The notes below the pieces were generated by a model that searched no databases, had not been told where the DNA came from, and saw only the letters and a list, made by a program, of their open reading frames with translations. A stretch of DNA of 64,000 nt. Origin: Chlorops oryzae. Taxonomy: Eukaryota; Arthropoda; Insecta; Diptera; Chloropidae. Shown piece by piece: positions 46,410 through 58,976 of the stretch. A program made the position numbers and the translations under genes. Each line of letters opens with the position of its first letter. Within the stretch, counting starts at the first letter, position 1. Location: NCBI GenBank assembly GCA_020466095.1, contig CM035808.1:10903163-10967162 (forward strand). The letters run 5' to 3'.

Positions 46410-46700
46410 GCTCGGATTTTGAATATTTTGAATTTTTTGGATTTTTTTTGCATTTAACTGTGCTTTTTGAATATTTTGTTCACTGAAGTAGGCTGTTTTT
46501 GTTAATTTGATAATTCAACATTTTAATAGGCATACTAAATCGGACTTATTTGGAATTTTTGACAGTGAATTTTTTGAATATTTTGAGATTTTTGCATTTT
46601 TGTTTGAACTTTTTTGAATACTTTGAATATTTTGAATTTTTTGCATTTTTTTTTGAATTTTTTTTTGAATTTTTTTTTGAATATTTTTTTCATTTTTTTT
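46410..46700. mobile_element. GAATTTTTT-rich hAT-like element, second copy
   Basis: Starts GAGCTCGGATTTTGAATATT, like 15401, and shares TAGGCATAC-AAATCG and the degenerate TTTGAATATTTT body. The right end is not identifiable. A third relative in inverse orientation ends at 54729 (CAAAATCCAAGCCCT). Confidence 0.5.
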
Positions 46701-46991
46701 CTTTGAACGAAATAGAAAGATGGATAGAAAGAGATCTGCATGTTTTTAGTTATTGATTTTGGACAGATTTGTTTCTTTTGAGGTGGTAAGAAATTCGCCG
46801 GATCAGATAGAAATTAAATAAAATGGGGATTCAGAAGCCTTACAGAATTGTCAAAGGGTATAAATATACATAAAAATATACAGCACAGATCACATTTTTA
46901 GTACAATATTATCTATTTCTGTCTCTTTTCTCGTCTTTGGGTACATTACTAATCTCGATGTAAAGCAAAAGTTCATTGAAATTGCCACATA

Positions 46992-47075
46992 CAGTGTACT
47001 CTCTCTTAAGCGGATACCTACGGGACCCAAAAAATGTCCGTTTAAGAGAGGTGTCCACAAGGAGAGAGTACACTG
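46992..47075. mobile_element. 84-bp TA-flanked MITE
   Basis: CAGTGTACTCTCTCTTAAGC at left pairs with CTTTAAGAGAG...GAGAGAGTACACTG-type sequence at right; TA on both sides (46990-46991, 47076-47077). Same family as 58502-58676. Confidence 0.75.
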
Positions 47076-48242
47076 TATATATTTTTACACTGGGAAGCTG
47101 TCGTAAATGCACAAATTTCCCATTCCACCAAGTTCTCCAAAATAACTTTTATAACTATCAGAACTGTCTTCGTAATCAGTGATGCCAATTCAGCCCCTTT
47201 TTCGGGAAAATTTCAGCCCAACTTAACAAGAATTAATGGCGGAAAAACGATTATTTTTAGACCTACCACAAACTTTAATTGGGTGCAGGTTTTTGGATGA
47301 TTAAGGTTCAACTTCAACAAAATAGTTCTTGAGCACTTGAGTTCAAGTCCACAGAAGGCTGGGCTTTTCCATACGCACAACCGCACAATACTGTTCACAG
47401 CTAACACTTTGAATCGCGTATAAAATAGAAAAAATAAAACCAGGAAGAATTGGCAACGAAAGAAATCGCACAAATCAGTTGGCACGATGTTTGACACGCT
47501 GCCATGGTGGGTGGTAAATTAGACTTGACGATTGCATTGTGTCATGAACTGAAATTGTTGTTACAACTGCGAATTAATTTTTCTTTTTGCTTTCTTCTCG
47601 CTTCAGCATGTTTTATTGCATGTGGTGGTGGCAGTTAGTTGTCGAAAAAGAAATTTTCTCACCCTTGATTACGATGCTTGTAAGTAGCATGCGTGTGTAT
47701 GTGTGTGTGTTTGTGTGTTGAAATTTCACTTACTTGTGATGAAAAATTATTTGCGAAAATGTGAAAATATACGTGAAACCATTTCAGCTGCAATTGCATC
47801 AGCATTTTCACATGAAAATGAAATCGGGTTTTCAATTCATTTCGATCATAGCTCAAATTTTTTCGTGTTAGGGGGGTACGAAAACAAAATTTGTTTTTTT
47901 TTTCTATTCTTTGAGTCTTTAAGATGGCCTCAAACGGATTGTCTTCATAAAATAGCAATGTCAACATTTTTGATTTCTCTTCGTTTTAGAAAAACTACTG
48001 GATAAGAATTTTTTTTGGCACTCTTTAAGTCGGAAAACGTTATTTGAACGTGAGGGTGGGTGGTCTGAAAATTGTGGCTTTCGGATTTTCCGCATTGAAT
48101 GGATGGATATGCATTCGATCGATATTTGCTTGCAAAGCCAACAAGCGCTATCAAAACCTTGTCGCCATCGTTTTGGCCTACCGTGGGTCGATGTCGTTTT
48201 TGACGTTCTTTCATTGTTCATATGAATACCTAGTGGCCTTGC

Positions 48243-48446
48243 ATGATGTCGCCGTCCCTGATATTTTACTTCCACTTGTCCGTGAGACGCGTCACATGCC
48301 GTGCTATAAAAGCACCGCTTGTTTTGTTACTTCTCGCCTGTGCATTTGCGTCTCTGCAGGGAAATGTGGGACAACCTGTCGCCAGTGAGAGTAACATCGA
48401 ACAAGGTTTTTTTTGTTTTTTTATTCGCAACGAGGTTTTTCATAGG
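48243..48446 (+). other. Candidate plus-strand exon with signal-peptide-like stretch
   Basis: A frame open to a consensus donor (CATAG|GTAAGT at 48447) encodes AIKAPLVLLLLACAFASLQG followed by a polar segment with Asn, Gln and Ser, like a secreted-protein leader and mature start. There is no ATG close to the hydrophobic stretch; the nearest in-frame Met pair is ~20 codons upstream. The bases of AIK also read TATAAAAG, so a TATA box is an equal explanation. A poly-T run follows the polar part. Surroundings at 48040-48400 are relatively GC-rich. No partner exon found. Confidence 0.25.
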
Positions 48447-49400
48447 TAAGTACACCCACGAGTCAACGAATACCTCGTTCTGACACACATACACATTATG
48501 TACAAATGTACAAAAGTACCTTGGAGGAAAACGACAAAAAAAAGGGGGGGTGGGCAAACAAAAAATGTTTTAAGATATTTATCTACCTGATAAGCGCGGA
48601 ATTTATGACATTGCGGCAAGCCAAATCCATGGTTGAGTATTCGGGGAAAAAATAATTCGTGGAAATAACGATTTGTAAGTAAACATTTTACTTAGTTCAT
48701 TACATAACGACTCTTATGAGGGTATCTTCTAAATTATAAAAAATCGCAATAATGTATGGCAAGAGGTAAATGAATCGCGGACGTCGTTTGCTCTCTTTTC
48801 TCTTTATTTTTTGAAAAAAAAAAAAAAAAAAAAAATTACTTATATGCAGACGATATTTTTCAACATCTCTTTTGTGAACTCGGTCATGGGGCGTATGAGC
48901 AATTTTAATTCTTGCTGAGATTTTCATTACGTATACGAAGTGTATACCGTTGGGTTAGTTTTTTGAAATAAATGAATTGCTTTTTTAATGAAAGGAATTT
49001 TTTTTTCCAACATTAAATACTTTTTAAGATATAAAATGAAAGTTCTGATGTCATTGATGGACTTCTTAGAATTTTTTTTTCATCATATATACAGGAAAGC
49101 ACATATAAGTACGTACATTCATAAGGCTGAGAACACACCAGATCAAAAGTTTTCGTTTCGATAGTTAAAAAAACCCTTTTCTTTCTTGGTCAAAACCGTT
49201 TCGGTTTGCCTAATCTAGTGTGTTCGCTCTCATAAGACACAATCTGCTGTTGTTTTTGAAAACGTTTTGTTTCGTTTGATCTGGTAACTTTGCTGAATCT
49301 TGAAAAGCTTGAACTGCTTGCGCGGTCAAAATATTCAGCAAAATTTGTTTATTTTCAACATTATTTGTCTATTGATAAGACAAAAAATATACCTATGCTT

Positions 49401-50135
49401 TATACAGGGTGTTCCATACTCAATAGATCCAAAAAAAGGAGGTGATAGGGGGGGGTTCCAGACGGACCAAAAATCGTATGGCATTTCGCAAATGCGCCCC
49501 TGAGGAGTTACATGCAAAAAACAATATTTTGGTTCTTTCACTGGTGCTCCTCCTTCACTTACAGGCCGTAAATTCAAAATCACATATGATATGAAAAGCC
49601 TGGCGGTTTGCCGTTAACACTGCATACTACGATTTTAAATAATTCAACTCCGTTTTCTCTGGTACTACCATCTAAGCCTAAAATAGTGTAATTTTGGCTT
49701 TTAAAGTGATTTGATTCAAAAGAAATACGATCGAGCCTCTTTTTTTTACTCTTTTCGAAAACTTTGAGTTTTTCTCTTCAATTTGATACCATGTTTGCTA
49801 AAAAAAAAGTTTCACAATCAATGCAAAACTAAGGTTTGAAAATAATTATTTTGTATTTTTGACTCCCAGAAAAGTTATTTCAAACAAATTTATTGAGCAC
49901 ACTTTTAGGCAGCATGAGAAAAAGAAAAATCTAAGACATTTAAAAATTTCTGAATAGTGTTTTAGTTTTACATATCCGCCTAAGAGTATGCTCACCAATT
50001 TAGTCGATTTCTTTCCGCGCCTCTAGCTCCTTACGAGTGCAAGATGAACCCCCCTTTCCATACAATTTTTGCTTGTATGGGTTCCCCCTATCACCTTATT
50101 TTATTTGATCCATTGAGTATGGAACACCCTGTATA
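49401..50135. mobile_element. TATA-flanked CAGGGTGTTCC element
   Basis: 727-bp element with ends CAGGGTGTTCCATACTCAAT exactly inverted at right, continuing into TGATAGGGGG / CCCCCTATCA arms. TATA at 49401-49404 and 50132-50135. The interior is AT-rich with no transposase frame. Confidence 0.78.
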
Positions 50136-52542
50136 TTTCCAAACAAATAAAATGAAGTATACTTTTTGGCATTAAAATAATAAGAAATTGTCCAACTTCA
50201 AAGTGTCATAACTTTGGTTTCTGTGAACCGATTTTAACCATCTGTAATCGTAATTGAGCGTTGTTTTTTCCTGTTCAAGCTCAAGTAGAAAGATTTTAAG
50301 CTTACAAGGACTTTTTTTTTCAGGGCACGTTGTGAAATGAAACCGATAATTAAATAAATATATAAATTGTTATAGCAACCTTATGAAAGAACCGATTTTC
50401 TTCAAAGAAGATTTTTTGGAAATGGCGATATGCCTTCTCTTAAATGGTAACAAAATTGATAGGTTTTAACACATCTCTCTCACATTTCTTCGACCATATC
50501 TCCGTAAAATTTTGGTCGATCACAGTTTCGTTCCTTTCCTTTCAAAGATAGTTTTATGACCGAAAATATCTACGAACATAATGTATCTAAAAACTGAGAT
50601 TAAAGCTGAGAAATTCTAAGATTTATCATTGAAGTCGGAAAAATCTCATTAATATGATTTTTTTTTTACACAAAATTATTTTTTATACATAAGAAAACAT
50701 AATTTAACTAGTCCAACGCGATCATAGAACTTTCGTAAAAATGACCCAGCCTAATGTATATGTTTATATAGCTTATACACATATGTATACGAATTCCATC
50801 TAAAAGCTTTTCATAATTGCTTCGTGTACATACATGGGCGCCGAGTCCACTTCGACTTGCACTACTGTATACATTTCACTACCGTTTAACAACCTTCATT
50901 GAAGTCATAAATGCAAGAAATAAAAGCGCACAAAAGCACCCATTTGGTGTAGTCTCTTTTGATAAAAGCATATTGCTCACGTAATACCGTTCATATGCTT
51001 TAAACGACATAAATTTGAACTGAGAGACTCACCCAAAAATCGCCTGCCTCTTAAGACGTACTTGACCAAAGCACTTCCGACTAGAATCACCTTCGCGTAG
51101 TGTAGTAGCAATCCAGTGCATTTCTTCGCCTTTCATGAGGCTTTTTTGTATAGTATAGTTCTAGGTTACATGTTTACAGTGGTGGGTTCTTATCTTGTCT
51201 TCCATTCTTTTTTTTGTTTTTTTTACATTTTTTTTTTTAAACAAACGCACCTACACAAAAGCGAAGCAAAGCACAGCAGAGAAAAACGAAAAGATTTGGA
51301 AAGAAAGCGAGACGAGAAATTTCATTTAAAAGCTAAAGGAATTTTTAAGCCGACATACAAATCCGTATTTAGCTCGGATATAATAGAAGGGCTACAAACT
51401 ATAAGCGTCGTCTTTTTTTTATTCTTTTTTATTGGAACTAAAACTATTCAGACTCATTGCCTTGTCTACGTGTTTGCGGAAGAGGCGCACTGTCGATGCA
51501 ACATGGAACTGCGGGTGGTATACACACAGATATAAAGAGAAAGAGAAAACGGAGAAAAAAACAAATTCAAAACCAAAGTAAACAGTGAAAGCCAAGGGAA
51601 ACCTCAGTGGGTGCCTCTGTGCTCTGTGTGCCTTCTGTAAAATGGAAATGCATGAAGTGAAGGTGAAATAAATGCAGAATATGTTTAACGTTCGTTAAAT
51701 TGCAAGCGATGAGGTTTTCATTTTGCGTTTTGAGTGGTGCAGCGAAATTAAGATTTACGGTGAGAGGTTTTTGCGAAATTCGTTAAATAGCAAAAAAAAA
51801 AAAAAAAGAAGGCTGCAATGCCAAGGTCGAGGGGATACCTCATTCGAGTAACATTTTCAATCAGCGAGTGAGATAATCATGTTCAAGTAATTTTGAATTT
51901 TTCAAAAATGGAGAAAAATTCATTATTTTTCTATGTACACTGGGAAGAATTCCTTCGTAAGAACCAAGAGAGAAATTTCTGCAAATGCAAAAAATTGCAA
52001 AATTAACATTAAAATTCTATGACCTTAAGCTCGAAAATTAAAGAAAGGAAAAAAGTTATGAATTAATAATTTTCTTCACTGTAAACAAAAAATTAAAATA
52101 TTTGCAAAAAGATATTGGGCCGATCAAAATGGCCAAAAACTGATTGAAACTATTGAAAAAAAATTTTTTTTAAGCCGATGATCCAGGGCTAGAACTCCTA
52201 ATTAAATATTGTGTAGCATTTAAAAGACTACACCGAGAGAAAAAGGTAGTAATATTAACTGAAAAAGCAGGTTAAAATAACCGAGTTCACCGTTAATTGT
52301 TAACTTATGTACAGTAGGATATACGTTATAAGGATATAACTACCTGATGGTTGGTATAACTGTCTCGCGGTTAAATCAACTGTCACCAGCGACTGGGAAA
52401 AAATAATTTATTTTTTGCTTTGACTTTTTTTTATCTTCTTTTATTAATATTTTTTTTATTTTTTATTAAATTATTATATTTTTTCTTTATTTATTTGTTT
52501 CTATTTAAATCTTTTTCTCTTTCACCTCTTTAAATTTTCTCG

Positions 52543-52612
52543 CCTCGGCCGAGCCTTGAACCGCTGACCTTCACTTCGCTGGGCAAACGTCTTAACCATT
52601 ACGCTAAACGAA
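52543..52612 (-). ncRNA. tRNA-like sequence 1 inside the TIR element
   Basis: On the minus strand, TAGCGTAATGGTTAA resembles a tRNA A box, and GGTTCAAGGCT about 40 bases later resembles a B box (GGTTCRANNCC). The stems pair poorly, so it is a degenerate tRNA-like sequence and not a functional gene by my reading. Confidence 0.4.
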
Positions 52613-52836
52613 CGAATTTAATTTTTTGGTCAAAATGCTCACTTGAGTTTTGGGGAACTTGCTTAAGGAATTGTTTCACTTCCAAAAATTTTTGCTTGAA
52701 AATTAACCATTAAAAAAATTAAATAAATTAAAACCTTAAAAATTTATGAGAAAATTTTTGTATTCCAAAACAACTACACTCTGAACAAAAAAAAAACTGT
52801 AATAAAAAAAAAAATTCAGAAAAATTCCCGCCGCCA

Positions 52837-52912
52837 ACAGGGATAGAACCCCGAAGCTCACGACTGTCGAGTAACACCTTAAACAACTGAGCTATCGAAA
52901 CCTCCGGAGACG
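52837..52912 (-). ncRNA. tRNA-like sequence 2 inside the TIR element
   Basis: On the minus strand, TAGCTCAGTTGTTTAAGG is close to the A box and D arm, ACTCGACAGTCGTGAG fits an anticodon/variable region, and GGGGTTCTATCCC is close to the T arm and B box. Order and spacing fit a tRNA better than sequence 1. Mispairs and an extra length in the D arm suggest it is a relic or a tRNA-derived module. Confidence 0.45.
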
Positions 52913-53139
52913 GTTGATCAGAATGCGAACTTATACGTCTAAGTGAACGAAAGCGAATTTGAACATAAAAAGTAACTGTTTTTCAACTGTTCATTTGACT
53001 GCCTTTTTCAGTGCATTTAACGCGGAATACAGTTTATTTGACCACTCTTACTTTAACTGTTCTAAGTAGTTGATTTAACTGTTGTTATTTCTCTCGGTGT
53101 ATATAGAAATGACCAGTGTCACCAGGAGATTCAATTTAG

Positions 53140-53400
53140 TCATGTCAGTCCGTCTGTTTGTCTGTCTGTATACAGTTTTCTTATCGAAGGAGTTGATCAA
53201 TCTTGACGAAATTTGGCATGCGTGTTGAAAGGGTCATGAATAAGAACAAGTTCGCAAATATACCGGATTGGACCATTAATAAGGGTACCTCCAGTAGTAA
53301 GGTCTGCTATGAAAATCGCAAAACTGCTCTAAAATCATTATTTTTCGAACTTATCTGTGGCGGGTATTGTATTGTCAGGGGTTTTTCTTCGATATGTTAT
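53140..53400. repeat. Dispersed repeat related to 25870-26520
   Basis: AAGAACAAGTTCG, GGGTACCTCCAGTA, GAAAATCGCAAAACTGCTCT and GGCGGGTATTGTATTGTCAG match blocks of the 25145-26524 element. Confidence 0.6.
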
Positions 53401-54364
53401 TCGTGACTGAACCACTATGGGTACCTTAATCAATTTTACCAAAGAAGTCTCTCGATTTTTCAACCTTAAAAGAATGGGAAAGAATGTCACGTTTCGATAA
53501 AAAATTTTTTCATACAAATTTTGACAGCCCATTTTGTGAAATTTACAAACCTGAATGAGACCCACTAATGAGAAAAGTTCTGAATTATATTAGTAGGTAA
53601 GTACCTCCTTTTTTCCATTGTAAAATTTGTAGACTTCCTCATAAAATTGATTAAGCTCCCATAAAGACCGAATCCAATGTCAAAAACTTTTTCCAATATT
53701 TCGAATAAATTTTCATTCAGAAAATGCAAATTTAAATTAAACTTGGAAGCAGCTGTTGCTGTTGTTAATGCTATTCGTATTTAACAAAAAAAAATTAAAT
53801 TTCTCATGCCGATATTGTGTGACTTATGTTGTTGACAATGCCATGCCATATTTGCCATACGTCAATATGTTTTCGAATTTTTTCCATGGTTTGCATGAAA
53901 GAGGCGTGCCCTATTGTTTAACACTGACAATAAAGAGAATCAAAATTAAATTTAAGTAGTTGCTACACCACAAACACCAACATTAAATCTAAATAAGTGT
54001 TTCTTGATGATTTATAGCGTATGTATTTCTACAAAGTGAATCAACTGCATGAATTATAGTTAATGAGTTCATTCATATGTTAAGCAGACTTTAACTTATC
54101 AACTATGTGGATTAGATTTAATGCAGATATTTAGCAAGCTTTAATCCATATAGTTAAATCACTAAGTTGATTCAAATTGGAAACATGATATTAGAGCCCC
54201 AAAAATTATATCTACTTATATTTAAAGAGCGAAAGCTTCTCAGGTATACCCCTTAAAAATATTAAAAAAAAAAATTAACCCTCTATAGCATATGAGCCCA
54301 TATACCTTGTATGTTTTCTGTCAAAAGACGGAAACATAGATACTTTCTGATGAAAAACGATATA

Positions 54365-54540
54365 GAGTGGAGTTTCTATAACTCGAATGTCAAGCGAAAT
54401 GGCAAAAGAATCGAGTTAATGAGTTTTAGATTTAACAAAACCAAACGGATTTATTGTTTCAGCAGAAGGGAATGGCATTTTTTCGACTTACTGAGGCTTT
54501 CGATTTATCGAGGTTCATGTATTTAATAGAGATTCAACTG
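54365..54540. mobile_element. TA-flanked pogo-like MITE
   Basis: GAGTGGAGTTTCTATAACTC at left; inverted right end CAGTTGAATCTCTATTAAAT; TA on both sides (54363-54364, 54541-54542). ATCGAG/CTCGAT sequences follow inside both arms. Ends resemble CAGTGGAATCTC found at 31465 and 34691. Confidence 0.55.
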
Positions 54541-55163
54541 TATAAATATTGTTGAAGTATCATCTATATGCTTTGGAATTTGAATATGTAAAAAAATGAA
54601 AAACAAAAAATTGAAAAATATATTCAAAAAATATTCCAAAAAAAAATTTTTTTAATCCAAAAAATTCTAAATATTCAATAAATTCAAATAATAAAAAAAA
54701 AAATAAAAATATTCAAAATCCAAGCCCTAATCATCTATTTTTTCGCACACTAATCACTAAACCGGCACAATTCAAAAATTTTTCAATCAATTTTTTCACG
54801 TTCGCCAACATTTTCCTGCAGGAAAAGCAACAGTTAGAAAATATGTAAATCATTCAGCAAAGGCTTATAGGCGATTTTCTGGAAACCACTTCTTTAAGCT
54901 GCCCTCGAACTCGAACAAATCTTTACCGATCTTATAAACAATTTTGTGAAGAGTTTTTTTTTGTATGAAAATTGTCAAAATAGCACAATTTGTGGAGACA
55001 TTTCGATATGACGAGCTACGTACATCTCTTGCTATTATTCTAAATTTTAATGAAATGTCGATTCATCTCCTTCCTGCGCCGAGAAAAATTTTCGAAATGC
55101 CTATTTTTCCGTGTTCTACTGTGGTCATGTGGTCTACATTAATCCTGATTGTGTATGGGTGCA

Positions 55164-55804
55164 TACACAGAGAAAAAAATCAACCAGAAAACTGGTTAAA
55201 TCAAAAGGAAAAACATACAAAACGTCTTCAACAAGGAATATTTTTATTTTAACAATTTTTCTTGTTGGAAAAATTAAAGATTTTCCTTTTGAATCAACCA
55301 TATTTCAGGTTGAATTGACATGATAATTTTCAAAAATGGATTTAAATTTAAATTGTTGAACTAACTACGGACATAATTGAAATGACAAGATAAATTTTTA
55401 AAATAAAAATAAATTTTTTCTAAATACCTATAAAAAAAGAAATGTCAAAAAAAATGTAATTAAAGTTCAAAGCGAATGGGCACAGAGCCCTCTGCTGAAC
55501 ATAACTCCAAAAATAGCCATCGGATGGACTTCATCCGATTTTGTCATTCCGTTGTCGTGACTGCTTTTGCAATGCTTAAAAAGTTCTAAGATGAATAAAT
55601 ATCTTCTTTGTCCTATTTTATAAACCAAATGAGAATTATACCAAAGGAAAATAAATGTAATTAAACATTTTTCCTTTAAATCAACCAAAAATGTTGTTGA
55701 CTCAAACATTTTTCTTTTGAAATTTTCGTTCTGCTCGAAAATCAAAAGGACTGTGCCTAACAATGCGCATTTTTTTAAAAATCATGGTAAAGTTCGCTCA
55801 GTGT
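55164..55804. mobile_element. Possible TACACYGA-group element
   Basis: ATACACAGAGAAAAAAATCA at left and GCTCAGTGTAAAA at right; AATCAACC / GGTTGA motifs repeat inside both ends. The match of the outer ends is short, so the call is tentative. Confidence 0.35.
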
Positions 55805-58253
55805 AAAAAAATCAATATACATCGAGCAATTTTATGATAAAAGCTTCTTACATCGGTCATTTGATTTTCCTTAAATTTTCGGTTCTCTTTAAAAGATTCT
55901 TTTAAGCTTTGAGCAATCGAAAACAAAAAATTTGCCCCGATTTCAATATGTGTTTTAAATCTTTTTTTTTTTTTAATTACTTATAAAACTTTCTCTAGCA
56001 TGAGAGAAATTAAGAACACAAAACATTTTCATGTCTGTTATGTTCCACAAACTCTTAAAAAAAAACAAAAAAAACCATAAGACATTATTTTATTTGTTAT
56101 GAAAGGATGGAAAATTGCGAAGAAATTTCGAGATAAATAAACGAAAAAAAATGCTTTCTTTTAACAATTATAATTAAAGGAACGTGTTATTTCTTGCACG
56201 GTTGCCGCAAACTTTTTTTGACTTGTTAAAGAAAATCATGGAAGCATGTCCATTTCTATTCGGAAAATGCGAAGAAAATGAAAAGAAAAACATCGCAAAG
56301 GAATGTGCTAAGGAAAAAGTTTTCAAACTTTTTCGGTCTGCTTGTTCTATGCTCTTTCTGTTAAATCTTATTGTTCTGTTCATTTTCTTTTTCTCCTTTT
56401 CCTTATGGCAGCAAGGATATGCACAAGAAATTTTGAAAATTGAAATCTTAAACCTTAAAAGGCTACTGTATATTCCATTAAAATTTACAGCTTATATGCT
56501 CAGATAGAGTGCAAGAATATGTCTTCACTCCTTCCATTTTGTCTCTGTTTACAAACATTCATTTTTGCAGATGAACACTTCTTCTCATGTATTAAATTAA
56601 TCAGACTTGACAAAATTTAAATTTTCAATTGAAATTGAATGCTTTTGAAAGAAAAAGGAGGGTTTTTAAATTTTTTTGTCCTTCTTTGCATTTGTTGTAT
56701 GAATTAAGGACTAAAAATATTCGGAGAGTTTTAAGACTTCACTTTAATTAATTTTTAGCATTGGAAAGCAATGGCATATACCCAAGCCGTCCAACGAAAA
56801 AAAAGGTCTGGGAGGTTCTCTTTTCTAGCGGTCACTTGGACACAAAAGACTAAATAAAAAATAAAAAAATTAATAAAAAAGATCACAACTGTCTCACATA
56901 GGGAAACGTCAGGTTTTGAAGGGCCTTTTTCCGCAGCCGGGGCCTTCTTAGTGGAAAACAAAAAAGTGATCAGCAGAAAAAGAGGTCACACAAACGTATA
57001 ACCTCAATTCGGGGCCCCTTCCTAGCCCAGGGCCACCTCCTCTCAAGCCATTTGAAAGTCTAGATATTTAAAGGAAAACTATTTGGCCTCATAAATAAGC
57101 TGAATGTCGAACACTCAATTGCACTTCCTTTAAATCAAGTACCATTCATGATCTGAGCTAATTTTTGTTGCTGTTGCATTTTTCAAATTATTCAATCTCG
57201 TCCTTTTAGAGAAGCATGCTTTTAAGACGCATGTGAATTGTATTTTCAGACTTAATTCAATGATTTCCACAGACCAATGCATTTTCTAAAGATTTTCTAA
57301 AGAAGAAGAACTGCATTACACTCCATTGAAGGCGAGAAATCCTGATGAACATCTATTGAATTTTATTTGTGGACAACAGCAATGGAACAGCTATGTGGGA
57401 TTGGTTCACCTTACGGTATGTCGTATACTGTGTTATTCTCCGTTCTGTAATTTTATAGTTCAATTTTTCGAATACAAAGGAAGAGGATGCGCGTTGGTCC
57501 GAGTGTGTGAGTGTGTGATTGTGCTTGTTCAGTGTGAGTTGTGTGTATAAAGAAATATTTCCATTCATTTACTGATGACCAAACTGAAGATTACGAGTCG
57601 CCATTTCATTCTCGATTCATTGAAAAATGTTCATGCTTCGCTTAGCAAGAAATGGTGACCTTCGATTTTGTTTGAGCTTCCTTGAAAAGAAGTTTATAAA
57701 AATGTATGCTTTTTTGCTTAAACAATGGAATTGTCTTTTTGTTTTTTGGTTAAAAACCTTGAATGTCGTCTTTGAGAATCTATAAATTTTGGTTTCAAAC
57801 TAAAAGTTCAAATAAATCAATTTGAAAAATTGAAAAAAATTGACATTTAACATCGTCCTTTTTTCTCGGTTTTTGCTTTTCTCGTTGGTGATATGAGTGC
57901 CTCAGCACATTTCGGACCAAGATATTTTTTTTAGAAAATTAAAATTGTAGTTCTTAAAAATAGGATGATACCATAAAATAGATAGTCGAATATAAATGAA
58001 AATCGGAGTTCGGAATTCGGAATTTTTTGAATTGCATCAAACTTGCCGACCAGTAAACCCGACCTATAACACATTAATGAAAATAATTTAAATTCCTATC
58101 AAATGATTTAAATGATGAAAAAGCTTTCGACTACTCACTGAGATGCATTTTTTTGAATTTACTGACTCTCCCAAGTGCTCTGGTCACTAGTGCTCACAAA
58201 ATGTCATCGCAAAGTCATGCGGAGTGAAAAGGTAATCAAGTGAAGGGCAGAAG

Positions 58254-58976
58254 TAGGGATGAGCAAAATGAGAAAATACATCGATATATATCGTATCGAT
58301 ATATTTAAAAAGCATCGAAATTGAAACGATACTATCGGGGGAGAAATATCGAGCTTTCGATATATCGAATTATAAATACCAATTATTTATTATTTATTAT
58401 TTCATAGGCACAATATAAAATATTATGACTATAAGGGGGCACTGCACTAGCCAGCGGCCTTCGGCAAAATACCAATTAAAAATTAATATTTTACTAAAAT
58501 ACAGTGTACCTTCTGCTTGGGGAGAACCCTCCTAAGCGGACACTACTCGAAACGGACAGATTTCAGGAATTTTCTTGTGCTCCTGCTTCTCAAATACTTT
58601 CCTCTTAATCGAATACTTCTTTTAAGCGGACATATATTTGGATCCCGTAGGTGTCTGCTTAAGACAGAGTACACTGAACATGTTTTCGACAAAATTGGAG
58701 TGTACAAAAGGACGTTTTCGAGTTCTCAGATGGTATGGTAAGATATGATGAGATAAGATAAGACATGAAAGATTAAAATGCCGCTTTTTATTCAAGAGAA
58801 ATACGTGTGAAACACAGGTTTTCAACGATAGACATATATAAAATATCGCTTTCGATGTCGGGAAAAGTATATCGATGTACGATATATCGACGAGCAAAAA
58901 TATCAGGATATATTTTCGATATATGGTTTTAAAAATATCGATGTTTTGATATATCGATATTTATTTCCCATCCCTA
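58254..58976. mobile_element. hAT-like MITE carrying TATCGATA motifs
   Basis: Ends TAGGGATGAGCAAA and, inverted, TAGGGATGGGAAA; exact 8-bp duplication GGCAGAAG at 58246-58253 and 58977-58984. Both flanks are full of ATATCGATATATCG-type sequence; TATCGATA occurs exactly at least twice with several one-base variants. A TA-flanked MITE is nested at 58502-58676. Confidence 0.85.
58502..58676. mobile_element. CAGTGTACTC-family MITE nested in the 58254 element
   Basis: Starts CAGTGTACCTTCTGCTTGGG after TA; ends AAGACAGAGTACACTG. AAGCGGACA occurs within, as in 46992-47075. The base pair after the right end is AA and not TA. Confidence 0.6.

Larger units (their letters stand above)
52229..53101. mobile_element. 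TACACCGAGAGAAA TIR element with tRNA-like inserts
   Basis: Ends TACACCGAGAGAAA and, inverted, the same 14 bases exactly. Both flanks carry many AACTGTT / GTTAA motifs (e.g. about 52255-52385 and 52970-53085), as in elements with subterminal transposase-binding repeats. Two stretches in the middle resemble tRNA on the minus strand. No protein frame. Confidence 0.7.

Noticed and set aside
51116..51535. 139-codon plus-strand frame
   Set aside because: Two Phe-rich stretches come from poly-T runs and the Lys/Arg part from purine-rich DNA; no domain is visible. The region may still be UTR-like.
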